The notes beneath the pieces were generated by a model. That model was not told the DNA's origin. It did not search any database and saw nothing but the letters and a program-made list of their open reading frames with translations. A program made the translations under genes and the position numbers. Shown here piece after piece: positions 7,125-16,823 of a DNA stretch of 64,000 nucleotides. How positions within the stretch are numbered: position 1 is the first letter of the stretch; each line of letters opens with the position of its first letter. Origin of the DNA: Veillonella sp. 3891 (GTDB lineage Bacteria > Bacillota > Negativicutes > Veillonellales > Veillonellaceae); the NCBI RefSeq assembly GCF_003992315.1, contig NZ_RQVE01000005.1:97699-161698 (forward strand), written 5' to 3'.

Positions 7125-8498
7125 TTATTTATCCTCCAATAAAGCTAATAGTTTAGGTCCAAATTGATTAATATTACCAGCTCCCATAGTGATAACTAAG
7201 TCATTAGGTTGAATATATTCTAATACAGTTTCTGGCAAAGTATTTACATCTGCCACATAATGAATTTCTTTACCCGTCAATTCTTTAATCATCAATGGAA
7301 TAGACATACCATCAATTCCAGCTTCAGGCTTTTCGCCAGCACTATAAATATCTGTAATAAAAACTAGATCAGCTTCTTTGAAAGCCGTGCCAAATTCACG
7401 TAGTAACAATTTGGTACGACTATATCGATGCGGTTGAAATAGAATTACCACTCGATGATCTTCCAGAGATTTTGCCGCTTTAATTGTGGCTGCAATTTCT
7501 GTAGGGTGATGTGCATAATCATCTACCACCCAAACATCTTTTACATGGCCTTTCGTTTCAAAGCGACGTTTTGCCCCAATAAATTTACGCAACGCTTGAG
7601 CAACTACTTCAAAGGAGATTCCTTCTCCCAAGGCCACTACAAGTGCTCCTAGTGCATTCAACGCATTATGTTGACCTGGTACAGCTAAACGTAATGTACC
7701 TAGCACAGTATCGTTATGAACCACTTCAAAGGTAGTAATCCCTTGTTCAATGCGCAAGTTCTCAATACGATAATCGTTGCCTGACCCTAAACCATACGTA
7801 ATGCATTGACGTTTAATATCTGGCATAATCTGTCGAATTGATGGATTATCGCCACATACCACAGCAATACCATCTTCCGGTAACTTCATAGAAAACTCTG
7901 TGAAAGCTCGTAATAAGTTTTCCACCGTCCGATAATGGTCCATGTGGTCATTTTCAATATTCGTGATTACAATACGCTTAGGATTTAAGTGCAAAAAAGA
8001 ACCATCACTTTCATCAGCTTCAGCAATACTATATTTACCTTTACCTACATGGCTACTACCATTTAAATAATCCACTTCTCCACCGATGATGATAGTTGGA
8101 TCTTGGTTTGCTTCCATGAAAATTTGTCCGATCATAGACGTAGTTGTAGTCTTACCATGTGCACCAGCAACAGCAATACCATAGGTTTCATCTAACACTG
8201 CTTTCACCACGTCCGAACGGTGTAAAATTGGAATATTTCGTTCTCTAGCTCCGACAATTTCAGGATTATCATCATGGATGGCAGTAGAGCGAATAACCAC
8301 ATCTACTCCTTCTACATGAGCAGCATCATGTCCCATAAAAATGGTAGCCCCTGCATTTCTAAATTTTTCTGTTATGGCAGATTCTTGAATATCAGAACCA
8401 GATACAATAAATCCTTTTTCAATCAATACATGCGCAATGGCACGCATGCCGGAACCGGCAATGCCGATTAAATGTATACGTTGATAGGTATCTAACAT
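7125..8498 (-). CDS. murC: UDP-N-acetylmuramate--L-alanine ligase
   Basis: Mur ligase adding the first amino acid of the peptidoglycan stem peptide. The 457-residue protein has the MurC N-terminal Rossmann motif IHLIGIAGSGM, the P-loop GAHGKTTTTSM near residue 110, and the Mur C-terminal DYAHHPTEI motif near 335. There is no murB beside it, unlike many Firmicute clusters, so murB must be elsewhere. Confidence 0.96.
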   Translation of the reverse strand: MLDTYQRIHLIGIAGSGMRAIAHVLIEKGFIVSGSDIQESAITEKFRNAGATIFMGHDAAHVEGVDVVIRSTAIHDDNPEIVGARERNIPILHRSDVVKAVLDETYGIAVAGAHGKTTTTSMIGQIFMEANQDPTIIIGGEVDYLNGSSHVGKGKYSIAEADESDGSFLHLNPKRIVITNIENDHMDHYRTVENLLRAFTEFSMKLPEDGIAVVCGDNPSIRQIMPDIKRQCITYGLGSGNDYRIENLRIEQGITTFEVVHNDTVLGTLRLAVPGQHNALNALGALVVALGEGISFEVVAQALRKFIGAKRRFETKGHVKDVWVVDDYAHHPTEIAATIKAAKSLEDHRVVILFQPHRYSRTKLLLREFGTAFKEADLVFITDIYSAGEKPEAGIDGMSIPLMIKELTGKEIHYVADVNTLPETVLEYIQPNDLVITMGAGNINQFGPKLLALLEDK

Positions 8499-8512
8499 AG
8501 AGATACTCCCTC

Positions 8513-9619
8513 CTATGATTTCTTAATAGATAGAGCCAACTTAGCAATTTCTATAGCTGCCTCAGGCTTTCCTAATTGTAATGTGGCTTGTGCCATACGT
8601 TCGCGACATCCCCGATCCGCTAACATTGCATCTACCGCTTGTAGTAATCTTGTGCCATCTAATTCTTTATCTACAATCATCGTAGACGCACCTGCCTCTA
8701 CGAATGCTTTTGCATTAAATGTTTGATGGTCAGCAGCTGCATAGGGATAAGGAATTAGGATAGATGGTATGCCACGTACAGCTAATTCTGCTAGCCCTAT
8801 GGCTCCAGATCGGAATATGGCCATATCTGATGCAGCCATAGCCATATCCATATTATCTAAGTAAGGAACAATATGTGATGTTGGACTGTAAACCTCTCCT
8901 TCATGTATGCCTAATCTTTCACAAACCCGACTGTATTCATCAGTACCTGTAGCATGGATAATTTTAATATCCTCTCTACCTTTGTATTGTTCATGAACGG
9001 CTTGCATCGCTGTATTAATACTCCGTGCACCACGGGATCCACCAGCCACTAAGATAGCTGTTTGATTATCTTGTAAGCCAAAGTACGCTCTAGCCTCTTC
9101 TCGATTTGCGGTCACTACACTAGGGCGCACCGGATTACCCGTATATACAACTTGCTTTGCACTTGGAAAATGTCGAGCTGCTTCTTCATATCCTACAGCT
9201 ACCACATCTACAAATCGGCTCAAAATTTTATTTGTTATTCCTGGCACTACATTTTGTTCTTGAATCAATGTAGGAATCCCACGTAAGGCAGCTGCTAATA
9301 GTAAAGGACCACATACATAGCCACCCGTACCAATAACAATATCTGGTTTAAACTCGGAAATCAACTGATTTGCTTTCCATAAGGAGGACAGTGTTTTACC
9401 TGCTGTTACCAATGTATCTAAGGATAGTTTACGTTGCAATCCTTGCACAGGTAAAGTAATAAATGGTATCCCTTCTTTAGGAACAATACGTGACTCAAGT
9501 CCTCTTTCAGTCCCCACATAAAGAAAGTTAGCATCTACCATTGTGTCTAATGTTTTATAAATTGTGAGGGCTGGATAAATATGACCACCAGTACCTCCAC
9601 CTGAAATCATGATATTCAT
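8513..9619 (-). CDS. murG: UDP-GlcNAc--undecaprenyl-PP-MurNAc-pentapeptide transferase
   Basis: Glycosyltransferase that converts lipid I to lipid II on the inner face of the membrane. The 368-residue protein has the N-terminal GGGTGGHIYPAL motif, the second nucleotide-loop region VAGGSRGARSIN near residue 190, and the C-terminal donor-site segment FRSGAIGLAELAVRGIPSI near 275. It follows murD by 10 nt; ftsW, which usually lies between these two genes, is absent. Confidence 0.96.
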   Translation of the reverse strand: MNIMISGGGTGGHIYPALTIYKTLDTMVDANFLYVGTERGLESRIVPKEGIPFITLPVQGLQRKLSLDTLVTAGKTLSSLWKANQLISEFKPDIVIGTGGYVCGPLLLAAALRGIPTLIQEQNVVPGITNKILSRFVDVVAVGYEEAARHFPSAKQVVYTGNPVRPSVVTANREEARAYFGLQDNQTAILVAGGSRGARSINTAMQAVHEQYKGREDIKIIHATGTDEYSRVCERLGIHEGEVYSPTSHIVPYLDNMDMAMAASDMAIFRSGAIGLAELAVRGIPSILIPYPYAAADHQTFNAKAFVEAGASTMIVDKELDGTRLLQAVDAMLADRGCRERMAQATLQLGKPEAAIEIAKLALSIKKS

Positions 9620-9629
9620 GTATGACCCC

Positions 9630-10982
9630 TTACAATCGTTCTACTAATCTTCGGAAATGATCGCCTCTATCTTCAAATCGTGCATACCAATCAAAACTTG
9701 CACATGCTGGAGACAATAATACTACATCACCTTCTTCTGCAATACGAGCACTTAAGGATACAGCTTCTTCCATAGATTCACAGCGATGAATATGAGGTAC
9801 CCCTACTTTTACTGCAGCCTCAGCAAAGCGCTGCGCTGCTTCACCGATAAGAATTAGTTCTTTTACATTGGTTTTTACTAGTTCCATCATATCTTCTAAG
9901 TCGGTCATTTTATCCTTACCACCTGCGATCAACACAAGGGGAGAAGTAAATGACTCTAAGGCTTTAATAGTAGAGTCCGTATTGGTTGCTTTAGAATCGT
10001 TATAATACGTAACACCATTTAGAGTACGAATCCTTTCTAGGCGATGTGCCACACCATGGAATTTTGCAATAGCTTGATAGATATCTTCTACAGGCACACC
10101 CAATGCGTAGGTTAGGGCAATAACACTCAAAATATTTTCAATATTGTGAGACCCTGGAATGTGGATATCTTTTGTCGTAATCACTGGCACTGAGTTACCA
10201 TGCATCACTGCATAGCATGTATTGTTTTCAAAATACGCTCCATCTGTGACAGGTCTCTCTTGACTAATTCCTAACACATGTCCTTTTACTCGTTTTGCCA
10301 TATCCGCCACGATAGGAGAATCAAAGTTTAATACTGTCCAATCTCCTAATTCTTGATTACGGAAAATGTTTTCTTTCGTTTCTTGGTATCGTTCCATTGT
10401 TTTATGACGTAACAAGTGGTCTGGAGTCACATTTAGCAAGATAGCCCCTTTCGTACGGAACTTATCAATACTCTCCAATTGATACGATGAAAGTTCAGCC
10501 ACTAACACACCTGTTTCAGGCACTGCCAAGGCTTGCTCACTAAGAGAATAACCAATATTACCACCTACATAGACATCCCATTTAGCTTCTTTCAGTACTT
10601 CTGCCAATAAAGAGGTGGTAGTAGTTTTACCATTCGTACCTGTCACACCTAAAATAGGAGCTTTTGATACTTCATACGCAATCTCCACTTCTCCTACTAC
10701 AGGAATATTTCTTTTTTTCGCCTCTTGAATGATGGGTATCTCTAAAGAAATACCAGGTGATACAACCACTTTCGTAGCCGTATCAAGTAACACAAAATCT
10801 TGTTGCCCTGTAATCACTTCTATATGATTCTCTGCCAAACGCTGGCTTTCAGCTGGATCAAAATCAATTTTTTTATAATCATTAAGCGTCACTGTAGCAC
10901 CTAATTTAGCCAATGTGTGGGCCACGCCAATACCACTAAGACCGGCACCCAATACCAATACATGCGAACCTGAATAATCCAT
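9630..10982 (-). CDS. murD: UDP-N-acetylmuramoylalanine--D-glutamate ligase
   Basis: Mur ligase adding D-glutamate. The 450-residue protein has an N-terminal Rossmann segment (VLVLGAGLSGIG), the P-loop GVTGTNGKTTTTSLL near residue 112, and C-terminal NDSKATNTDSTIKAL and LSPACASFDWY motifs. The ATG at 10982 is chosen because AGGTGG sits 5 nt upstream; an in-frame GTG three codons earlier lies inside that site. A 61-nt gap with a hairpin separates it from mraY. Confidence 0.96.
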   Translation of the reverse strand: MDYSGSHVLVLGAGLSGIGVAHTLAKLGATVTLNDYKKIDFDPAESQRLAENHIEVITGQQDFVLLDTATKVVVSPGISLEIPIIQEAKKRNIPVVGEVEIAYEVSKAPILGVTGTNGKTTTTSLLAEVLKEAKWDVYVGGNIGYSLSEQALAVPETGVLVAELSSYQLESIDKFRTKGAILLNVTPDHLLRHKTMERYQETKENIFRNQELGDWTVLNFDSPIVADMAKRVKGHVLGISQERPVTDGAYFENNTCYAVMHGNSVPVITTKDIHIPGSHNIENILSVIALTYALGVPVEDIYQAIAKFHGVAHRLERIRTLNGVTYYNDSKATNTDSTIKALESFTSPLVLIAGGKDKMTDLEDMMELVKTNVKELILIGEAAQRFAEAAVKVGVPHIHRCESMEEAVSLSARIAEEGDVVLLSPACASFDWYARFEDRGDHFRRLVERL

Positions 10983-11012
10983 TCTAACCACCTAACCCTA
11001 TATGCAAGAATA

Positions 11013-11035
11013 ACGGCCCTTACTAGTAGAGCCGT
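11013..11035 (-). terminator. Hairpin between mraY and murD
   Basis: On the minus strand ACGGC and GCCGT pair around a 13-nt loop and are followed by TATTCTT. The stem is short and sits inside an operon of essential genes, so it may be a partial terminator, an mRNA-processing site, or neither. Confidence 0.35.
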
Positions 11036-11043
11036 AATCTATA

Positions 11044-12006
11044 TTATTTCATACTTAACAGTGCAATGCCTAACAAAGCCGTTATTAAAGAAACAGCCCA
11101 GAATACATATACCACTTTTCGCTCACTCCAGCCACCTAATTCAAAGTGATGGTGAATTGGGCTCATACGGAAAATACGAACCCCTCTAGTTTTAAAAGAG
11201 GCTACCTGTAAAATTACAGATAATGCTTCTACTACAAATACAAAGCCTATCACAATTAATAGAAGTTCTGTTTTTGTAGCAATGGCCATCCCCGCAAAAG
11301 CACCACCTAATGCTAGGGAGCCTGTATCACCCATAAATACTTTCGCCGGATTTGCATTGAAATATAAGAATCCCAAGCAAACTGCACTCACAATGATACC
11401 AAAGAAAGTGACACTTAAGGAACCTACTAATAATCCTACCACTGCAAAAGCCGCTCCTGCAATAGCAGAAATACCAGTTGCCAATCCATCTAAGCCATCT
11501 GTTAAGTTAACAGCATTCGTTGTCCCCAAAATAATGATAAACGCCAACACATAATAGGCGTAACCAAGATCTACAGTGATATCCACTAGAGGAATCCACA
11601 AAGTAGTTGGCAACGCTGCATAGGCAATAGAGATATAACAAAATACGATAGCTAGCACCGCTTGACCTAGTAACTTTTGTTTTGCTGTTAACCCTAAATT
11701 ACGGCGTTTCACAGCTTTAATGAAATCATCACTAAATCCTAATGCACCATGACCTAATGTTAAAAATAATAGCATCCACAATGTTACAGAATAAGGTGGC
11801 ACTATGCAAACTGTTATGACTAAAGCTAGCATCATAAATAAACCACCCATCGTAGGTGTACCCGCTTTAGCTAAATGCGCCTGAGGTCCATCTTCACGAA
11901 TCGATTGTTGCGCTTTCAGTCGCTGCAACAGAGGAATCCCTATTTTACCGAATACTAATGTACTTATCAGGGCTAAGCCAAAGGCTACTGCATAGTCCAT
12001 ATTCAT
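11044..12006 (-). CDS. mraY: Phospho-N-acetylmuramoyl-pentapeptide transferase
   Basis: Integral membrane enzyme making lipid I from UDP-MurNAc-pentapeptide and undecaprenyl phosphate. The 320-residue protein has about ten hydrophobic segments, GTPTMGGLFM near residue 49, the aspartate-rich NLTDGLDGLA near 165, the cytoplasmic loop AKVFMGDTGSLALGGAFAGMA near 220, and the MSPIHHHFELGGW motif near 283. It is 17 nt after murF. Confidence 0.97.
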   Translation of the reverse strand: MNMDYAVAFGLALISTLVFGKIGIPLLQRLKAQQSIREDGPQAHLAKAGTPTMGGLFMMLALVITVCIVPPYSVTLWMLLFLTLGHGALGFSDDFIKAVKRRNLGLTAKQKLLGQAVLAIVFCYISIAYAALPTTLWIPLVDITVDLGYAYYVLAFIIILGTTNAVNLTDGLDGLATGISAIAGAAFAVVGLLVGSLSVTFFGIIVSAVCLGFLYFNANPAKVFMGDTGSLALGGAFAGMAIATKTELLLIVIGFVFVVEALSVILQVASFKTRGVRIFRMSPIHHHFELGGWSERKVVYVFWAVSLITALLGIALLSMK

Positions 12007-12023
12007 GTCACATGTCTCCTTAC

Positions 12024-13388
12024 TTATTCATGTCGTTCTTTAAAATCTTCTATAATACGTTCCATTTTAAGACCACGAGACCCTTTCACTAGAATCACAT
12101 CGCCGTCTTGTTTTACATCATAGTAGGTATTGGCAATATCAAGATGACTCTTTCCTACATAGACATAAGGAACACCTGCTTGTTTCGCCACAGAAGCAGT
12201 TATCTTCATCATATCACCAAAGGTAAATACCATATCATACTGTTCTTCGCCGAGAATCTTGCCAATCTCCTTATGAGCTGCTTTAGAATGGTCACCTAAC
12301 TCTAACATATCTCCTAGCATAGCAATTTTACGAGTCCCTTGCAACTGTCCCATAGCACGAATGGACTCTGCCATACTACTGGGATTGGCATTATAGGCAT
12401 CGTTCAAAACTGTGAAAGTTGGAAATGCTACAATCTCTTGTCGCATAGGAATCCCTGGAAACTCCTTAAAAGCCTCCACAATTTCTACATTTGGTACACC
12501 TAAAATAGTACCCACTGCAATAGCAGATAATGCATCATATACATTGTGAATCCCAATCATGGGCAAAAAGACATTCCAATCACCTGATGTATCATGAACA
12601 GTAAAATTAATCCCTTTTGAGGTATATTCTAATTGAGTCCCTTGTACGTGAGAACCAGCTTGCATACCATAAGTCATAACCTTTGCATCCGTTACCCCTT
12701 GCATAGGCAATACAAAAGGATCATCATGATTTAATACACCTGCTCCCGTACTTGGTAAGGCTTCAATCAATTCTTGCTTTGCCTTTCCAATATTTTCTTG
12801 AGACCCTAATAGTTCAATATGGCTAGTGCCTACATTGGTAATAACACCAATTGTAGGTTCCGCAATCTCCGCTAATTCAGCAATTTGACCAAGTCCACGC
12901 ATCCCCATTTCAAGAACGCATACATCATGGTCCTCTGTTAATTGTAATAACATTTTCGGAACGCCGATTTCGTTATTATAGTTCTTCTCTGTTTTGAGCA
13001 CTGTAAAAGCTTTTTCTAACACAGCGCTAATCATTTCTTTTGTTGTTGTTTTCCCCGAGGAACCAGTAATGCCAATTACAGGGATGGGAAAGCGTCTACG
13101 ATGATAGGTTGCCAGTTGTTGATACGCTCGTAACGTATCTTCTACTTCAATACAAATTAATCCATCAATGGCTTTTCCACATTTCACCACAGCACCTGTA
13201 GCACCACGTTCTTTGGCAACTGTTAAGAAGTCGTGACCATCAAATGTCATCCCTTCCAATGCCACAAATAAACCATTTTTTCCAATCGTCCTTGTATCTG
13301 TCGATACATCAGCAAAGGTGCAAGCACTTATTTCTCTACAAGTTCCTTGTGTTGCCTCTAATACTTCTTGCACTGTAAATTGTGCCAT
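12024..13388 (-). CDS. murF: UDP-N-acetylmuramoyl-tripeptide--D-alanyl-D-alanine ligase
   Basis: Mur ligase that adds D-Ala-D-Ala to complete the pentapeptide. The 454-residue protein has the P-loop GITGSSGKTTTKEM near residue 105, a NYNNEIGVP motif near 142, and VLNDAYNANPSSM near 325. It starts 1 nt after the murE stop, preceded by GGAGAG. Its product is the cytoplasmic substrate of MraY, encoded next. Confidence 0.96.
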   Translation of the reverse strand: MAQFTVQEVLEATQGTCREISACTFADVSTDTRTIGKNGLFVALEGMTFDGHDFLTVAKERGATGAVVKCGKAIDGLICIEVEDTLRAYQQLATYHRRRFPIPVIGITGSSGKTTTKEMISAVLEKAFTVLKTEKNYNNEIGVPKMLLQLTEDHDVCVLEMGMRGLGQIAELAEIAEPTIGVITNVGTSHIELLGSQENIGKAKQELIEALPSTGAGVLNHDDPFVLPMQGVTDAKVMTYGMQAGSHVQGTQLEYTSKGINFTVHDTSGDWNVFLPMIGIHNVYDALSAIAVGTILGVPNVEIVEAFKEFPGIPMRQEIVAFPTFTVLNDAYNANPSSMAESIRAMGQLQGTRKIAMLGDMLELGDHSKAAHKEIGKILGEEQYDMVFTFGDMMKITASVAKQAGVPYVYVGKSHLDIANTYYDVKQDGDVILVKGSRGLKMERIIEDFKERHE

Positions 13389-13389
13389 A

Positions 13390-14874
13390 TTATCTCTCCT
13401 TCAAGGCTTCTCTTGCCACTTCACGATCATCAAAGTGGATCGTTTCCTCTTTTAAAATTTGATAATCTTCATGACCTTTACCAGCAATGATAACTACATC
13501 TCCTGTAGTTGCCTCTTTGATTGCCTTATGAATCGCTTCACGACGGTCTACGATGACTTCATAAGTGACACCATCATGTAAACCTTCTTTCACACCTACC
13601 TCTACATCTTTTACGATTTGTACAGGATCTTCTGTACGAGGATTATCGGATGTCACAAATACGCGATCTCCAAGTTGCGCTGCAATACGTCCCATAATTG
13701 GGCGTTTTGTAGCATCTCGATCTCCACCACAGCCAAAGACCACTAAGATGCGATTTTCTACAATTTTCTTCGCTGTTTGTAGTATATTTTCTAATCCATC
13801 TGGTGTATGAGCATAATCTACAACGACTGCAAAATCTTGCCCTTCTTCGATTAATTCAAATCGACCTGGCACAGCTGTAAAAGTAGATAATGCTTTTACA
13901 ATCTGATCCATTGTCAATCCTTCATACAAGGCAGCTCCTACGGCAGCCAAGGTATTATACACATTAAACATACCTGCAATTTTCGTAGAAATTGGGTACA
14001 TTTTTCCATCATAGGATAAAGTGAATTGCGATGATTTAGCAGTAATTGCTAAATCGGAAGCATTCATTGTACCTTTGCCTTCTGTACTGTATGTAATCAT
14101 AGGTGCTGTTGTCACATCTACAATGGCTTGACCATAGGCATCATCTACATTAATAACAGCACCTTTACCTTCTTTCATCTGATAGGAGGCACTGACTTGT
14201 TTAAATAGCTTAGCTTTTGCCGCTAAATAATTATCGAATGTCTTATGAAAATCCAAATGATCTTGCGTTAAATTAGTAAATACAGCCGTATCATATTCTA
14301 CACCTGCAGTACGTCCTAGTGCTAGGGCATGAGATGACACTTCCATAATACAATGTGTTACACCAGCATCCACCATTTGTTGCAAAATTTGCTGCAAATC
14401 TGCTACGTCTGGTGTGGTATTGTGAATTGGGTACGATTGGTCATCAATCAAAATATGTACAGTCCCAATTATCCCCACTGTGTAGCCTTGGGAGCGCAAC
14501 ATATGACCAATAATATGAGTCGTTGTAGTTTTACCATTTGTTCCTGTTACACCAATCATACGCATTTTAGAAGCTGGATAATCATAGAAAAATGGTACAG
14601 CATCTTGCAAGGCTTGTCTTGTATCATCCACATAGAGAACTGCTACATGTTCTGGCACGGTCACAGGTTTCGATGCAATAATCGCTACCGCACCATCTTC
14701 CACTGCTTTTTCAACAAAGTTATGCGCATCCACTGTGGCGCCAACTAAACAGATAAATAAACTACCTTCTTGTACTGTTCTAGAGTCAGCTGTAATATGG
14801 CTAACAACGGATGTCAAAGGGCCTTCTACCTTCGTAGGAGATACAACTTTTACAATTTCTTCCACTTGTTTCAT
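13390..14874 (-). CDS. murE: UDP-MurNAc-L-Ala-D-Glu--meso-diaminopimelate ligase
   Basis: Mur ligase adding the third stem-peptide residue. The 494-residue protein has the P-loop GVTGTNGKTTTTHII near residue 110 and the specificity motif SDNPRTEDP near 405. DNPR is the form found in enzymes that use meso-diaminopimelate, which fits the DAP-type wall known for Veillonella. The ATG at 14874 (MKQVEE) has GGAGG 7 nt upstream; the longer reading frame starts inside that site. Gap to ftsL is 48 nt and contains a hairpin; ftsI/spoVD, usual here, is missing. Confidence 0.96.
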   Translation of the reverse strand: MKQVEEIVKVVSPTKVEGPLTSVVSHITADSRTVQEGSLFICLVGATVDAHNFVEKAVEDGAVAIIASKPVTVPEHVAVLYVDDTRQALQDAVPFFYDYPASKMRMIGVTGTNGKTTTTHIIGHMLRSQGYTVGIIGTVHILIDDQSYPIHNTTPDVADLQQILQQMVDAGVTHCIMEVSSHALALGRTAGVEYDTAVFTNLTQDHLDFHKTFDNYLAAKAKLFKQVSASYQMKEGKGAVINVDDAYGQAIVDVTTAPMITYSTEGKGTMNASDLAITAKSSQFTLSYDGKMYPISTKIAGMFNVYNTLAAVGAALYEGLTMDQIVKALSTFTAVPGRFELIEEGQDFAVVVDYAHTPDGLENILQTAKKIVENRILVVFGCGGDRDATKRPIMGRIAAQLGDRVFVTSDNPRTEDPVQIVKDVEVGVKEGLHDGVTYEVIVDRREAIHKAIKEATTGDVVIIAGKGHEDYQILKEETIHFDDREVAREALKER

Positions 14875-14899
14875 AATGATTCCTCCAATCATAGAGAAA

Positions 14900-14917
14900 G
14901 CAGCCCAAAAGGACTGC
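14900..14917 (-). terminator. Terminator-like hairpin between ftsL and murE
   Basis: On the minus strand GCAGTCC pairs with GGGCTGC (one mismatch) around a TTTT loop and is followed by TTTCTC. It lies just after the ftsL stop, at the place where ftsI would normally be. It may lower expression of the Mur genes relative to mraZ-rsmH-ftsL. Confidence 0.45.
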
Positions 14918-14922
14918 CTTCA

Positions 14923-15330
14923 TCATTCTCTAATATCCTTTTTCATCGTCACATTGCGTTCTTCTACTGTATTTTTAGTAGTGTAAACGAAATTATCTGG
15001 TAACACCATGCCAAGTTTTTGTTGCGCTATTTTTTGAATGCGCGTAGGAGATCTTAATTCTGCTAAGCCTAAATTATATTCATAATTAGTACGATTTTCT
15101 AATACGATTTGTTCCTGTAAATTGACTGTTTCTTTCCGTGCATTTTCAGTGACACCTGTTAAGAGCAAGCAAGTCATACCTAACACCATCGCCACTAGTA
15201 CAGTTAACAAACACTGACGCATATCTGGGGTCAAATCCCAAATGAACGCTTGTGTTTTTACTTTCTTTCTTCTGACGGGCTCTACATAAGGCGCTGATTG
15301 CTCCCAATACGCAGCCTTTCGTACTAACAT
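14923..15330 (-). CDS. ftsL: FtsL-like cell division protein
   Basis: A 135-residue bitopic protein. A basic cytoplasmic tail of about 40 residues is followed by one membrane helix (CLLTVLVAMVLGMTCLLLTG, about residues 41-60) and a coiled coil (ENARKETVNLQEQIVLENR onward), then LRSPTRIQKIAQQKLGMVLP, typical of FtsL/DivIC. The gene is placed directly after rsmH as ftsL usually is. The ATG at 15330 has GGGAGG 7 nt upstream. The call is by topology and position, since FtsL sequences diverge strongly. Confidence 0.8.
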   Translation of the reverse strand: MLVRKAAYWEQSAPYVEPVRRKKVKTQAFIWDLTPDMRQCLLTVLVAMVLGMTCLLLTGVTENARKETVNLQEQIVLENRTNYEYNLGLAELRSPTRIQKIAQQKLGMVLPDNFVYTTKNTVEERNVTMKKDIRE

Positions 15331-15345
15331 AACGATTCCTCCCAA

Positions 15346-16278
15346 CTATAATTTCACGGCTACCCTCAACTTGGCACTACGGGACCGTGGATTCTCTTCT
15401 ACTTCTTTTTTACTTGGCTCTATAGCCTTATTTTTCGCTTTTACAACGGGTACATGATGGCACACACACACCGGTAAATTCGGTGGACATGTACATCCCT
15501 GTGCTAACTCTTTGAAAGTTTGCTTTGTAATTCTATCCTCTAAGGAATGGAACGTAATCACTGCAATTCTTCCACCTGGCTGTAACATAGATACAGCATC
15601 CACAAACGCATCATGCAATATTTGAAGTTCCTGATTCACTTCTATACGAAGTGCTTGGAATGTTCGTTTTGCTGGATGTGGTCCATCTTGTCTAGCCTTT
15701 GCAGGAATGGCACGTTTAATGATATCCACCAACTGAAAGGTGCTAACTATAGGTGCTTTTTCTCTAGCTTCTAGAATGAATTGAACAATTCGTTTAGCCC
15801 ATCGTTCTTCACCATAGTCCCAGATAATACGATATAAGTCTTCACTAGAATAGGTATTCACGATAGTTTCTGCCGTTAAAGCTCCTGTTTGATTCATACG
15901 CATATCCAAGGGACCATCTTGCATATAGGAAAAGCCTCGATCTGCTGTATCCAGTTGATGACTCGATACACCTAAGTCAAAAACGAATCCATCGACTTCA
16001 AAAATACCTGCCTCGTGTAATGCTTGTTTTAAGTTAGAAAAATTAGTTTTGATGACTTTCACCTGGCAAGTTAAATCAGATAATCGCTGAGATGCTGCCT
16101 CTAATGCCGCTACGTCTTGATCTAAACCAATCATCATACCTTCTGAAGATAATCGTTCACCGATAGCATGGGAATGTCCCCCACCACCTAATGTACAGTC
16201 CACATAGGTTCCATTTGGTTTAATCGCCAATCCGTCTAGCGTTTCATTGAGTAATACACTCACATGATGAAAGTTCAT
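15346..16278 (-). CDS. rsmH: 16S rRNA (cytosine1402-N4)-methyltransferase
   Basis: Methylates C1402 in the decoding centre of 16S rRNA (MraW). The 310-residue protein has FHHVSVLLNETLDGL at the start, the SAM-binding VDCTLGGGGHSHAIGERL near residue 27, FDLGVSSHQLD near 100, DMRMNQ near 125, and FHSLEDRITKQ near 245. It lies between mraZ and ftsL, the usual place. Confidence 0.97.
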   Translation of the reverse strand: MNFHHVSVLLNETLDGLAIKPNGTYVDCTLGGGGHSHAIGERLSSEGMMIGLDQDVAALEAASQRLSDLTCQVKVIKTNFSNLKQALHEAGIFEVDGFVFDLGVSSHQLDTADRGFSYMQDGPLDMRMNQTGALTAETIVNTYSSEDLYRIIWDYGEERWAKRIVQFILEAREKAPIVSTFQLVDIIKRAIPAKARQDGPHPAKRTFQALRIEVNQELQILHDAFVDAVSMLQPGGRIAVITFHSLEDRITKQTFKELAQGCTCPPNLPVCVCHHVPVVKAKNKAIEPSKKEVEENPRSRSAKLRVAVKL

Positions 16279-16288
16279 AATTCCTCAC

Positions 16289-16726
16289 TTAAAATCCAAT
16301 ATCATCCAAATCAAGTTCTTCTGCCATAGCCTCAATATTGCCGTAAATTTCGTTGTTATAAGCTTCCCAACGAGTTTTACTCCAAATCTCGATGCGTTCA
16401 CCATTACCAACTACAACCACGTCTTTTTTCAACTCACCGTGGGCACGAAGATTACTCGGTATCAACACACGGCCTTGTTTATCAAACTCAAGGTCTGCTG
16501 CACCACCTACAAAAAACCGTACTAAACTACGTTGGTTCGCTTTATTGGAGCTTTTAGAACTTAATTTTTTTGCTAGCTCTTCAAACTTTTCTTGGGTATA
16601 AATGGCTAAGGTATTGTCAAAATATCGTGTTACAACACAGCTGTCCCCCAGTTGTTCACGCATTTTGGCAGGAATGATCATGCGCCCTTTACTATCGATT
16701 GTATGTGAAAATTCACCTTTAAACAT
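16289..16726 (-). CDS. mraZ: Transcriptional regulator MraZ
   Basis: Ring-forming DNA-binding protein of the AbrB-like fold that controls the dcw operon. The 145-residue protein has two copies of the family motif: DSKGRMIIPAKMR (about residues 12-24) and DKQGRVLIPSNLR (about 83-95). It is the first gene of the operon, with AGGAGG upstream of the ATG. Clustered GTGG elements in the upstream DNA are probably its own operator. Confidence 0.97.
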   Translation of the reverse strand: MFKGEFSHTIDSKGRMIIPAKMREQLGDSCVVTRYFDNTLAIYTQEKFEELAKKLSSKSSNKANQRSLVRFFVGGAADLEFDKQGRVLIPSNLRAHGELKKDVVVVGNGERIEIWSKTRWEAYNNEIYGNIEAMAEELDLDDIGF

Positions 16727-16768
16727 AGCAAGGACACCTCCTTTTCTCTCACCTATTTGCCCTATTTA

Positions 16769-16823
16769 CCACTATATGGTAAATTTTACCACAATTCCCC
16801 ACTTTTCACAACAAAATAACCAC
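16769..16823 (-). promoter_or_regulatory. Candidate MraZ boxes upstream of mraZ
   Basis: Read on the minus strand, GTGG occurs at 16820-16823, 16799-16802, 16789-16792 and 16769-16772. Spacings are 21, 10 and 20 bp, so all lie on nearly the same helix face. MraZ is known to bind repeated GTGG/TGGG boxes about 10 bp apart ahead of its own gene. A palindrome GGTAAA-T-TTTACC (16778-16790) lies among them. Confidence 0.6.

Noticed and set aside
14875..14922. Remnant of ftsI between ftsL and murE
   Set aside because: Only 48 nt remain and they form a hairpin; no coding remnant is visible.
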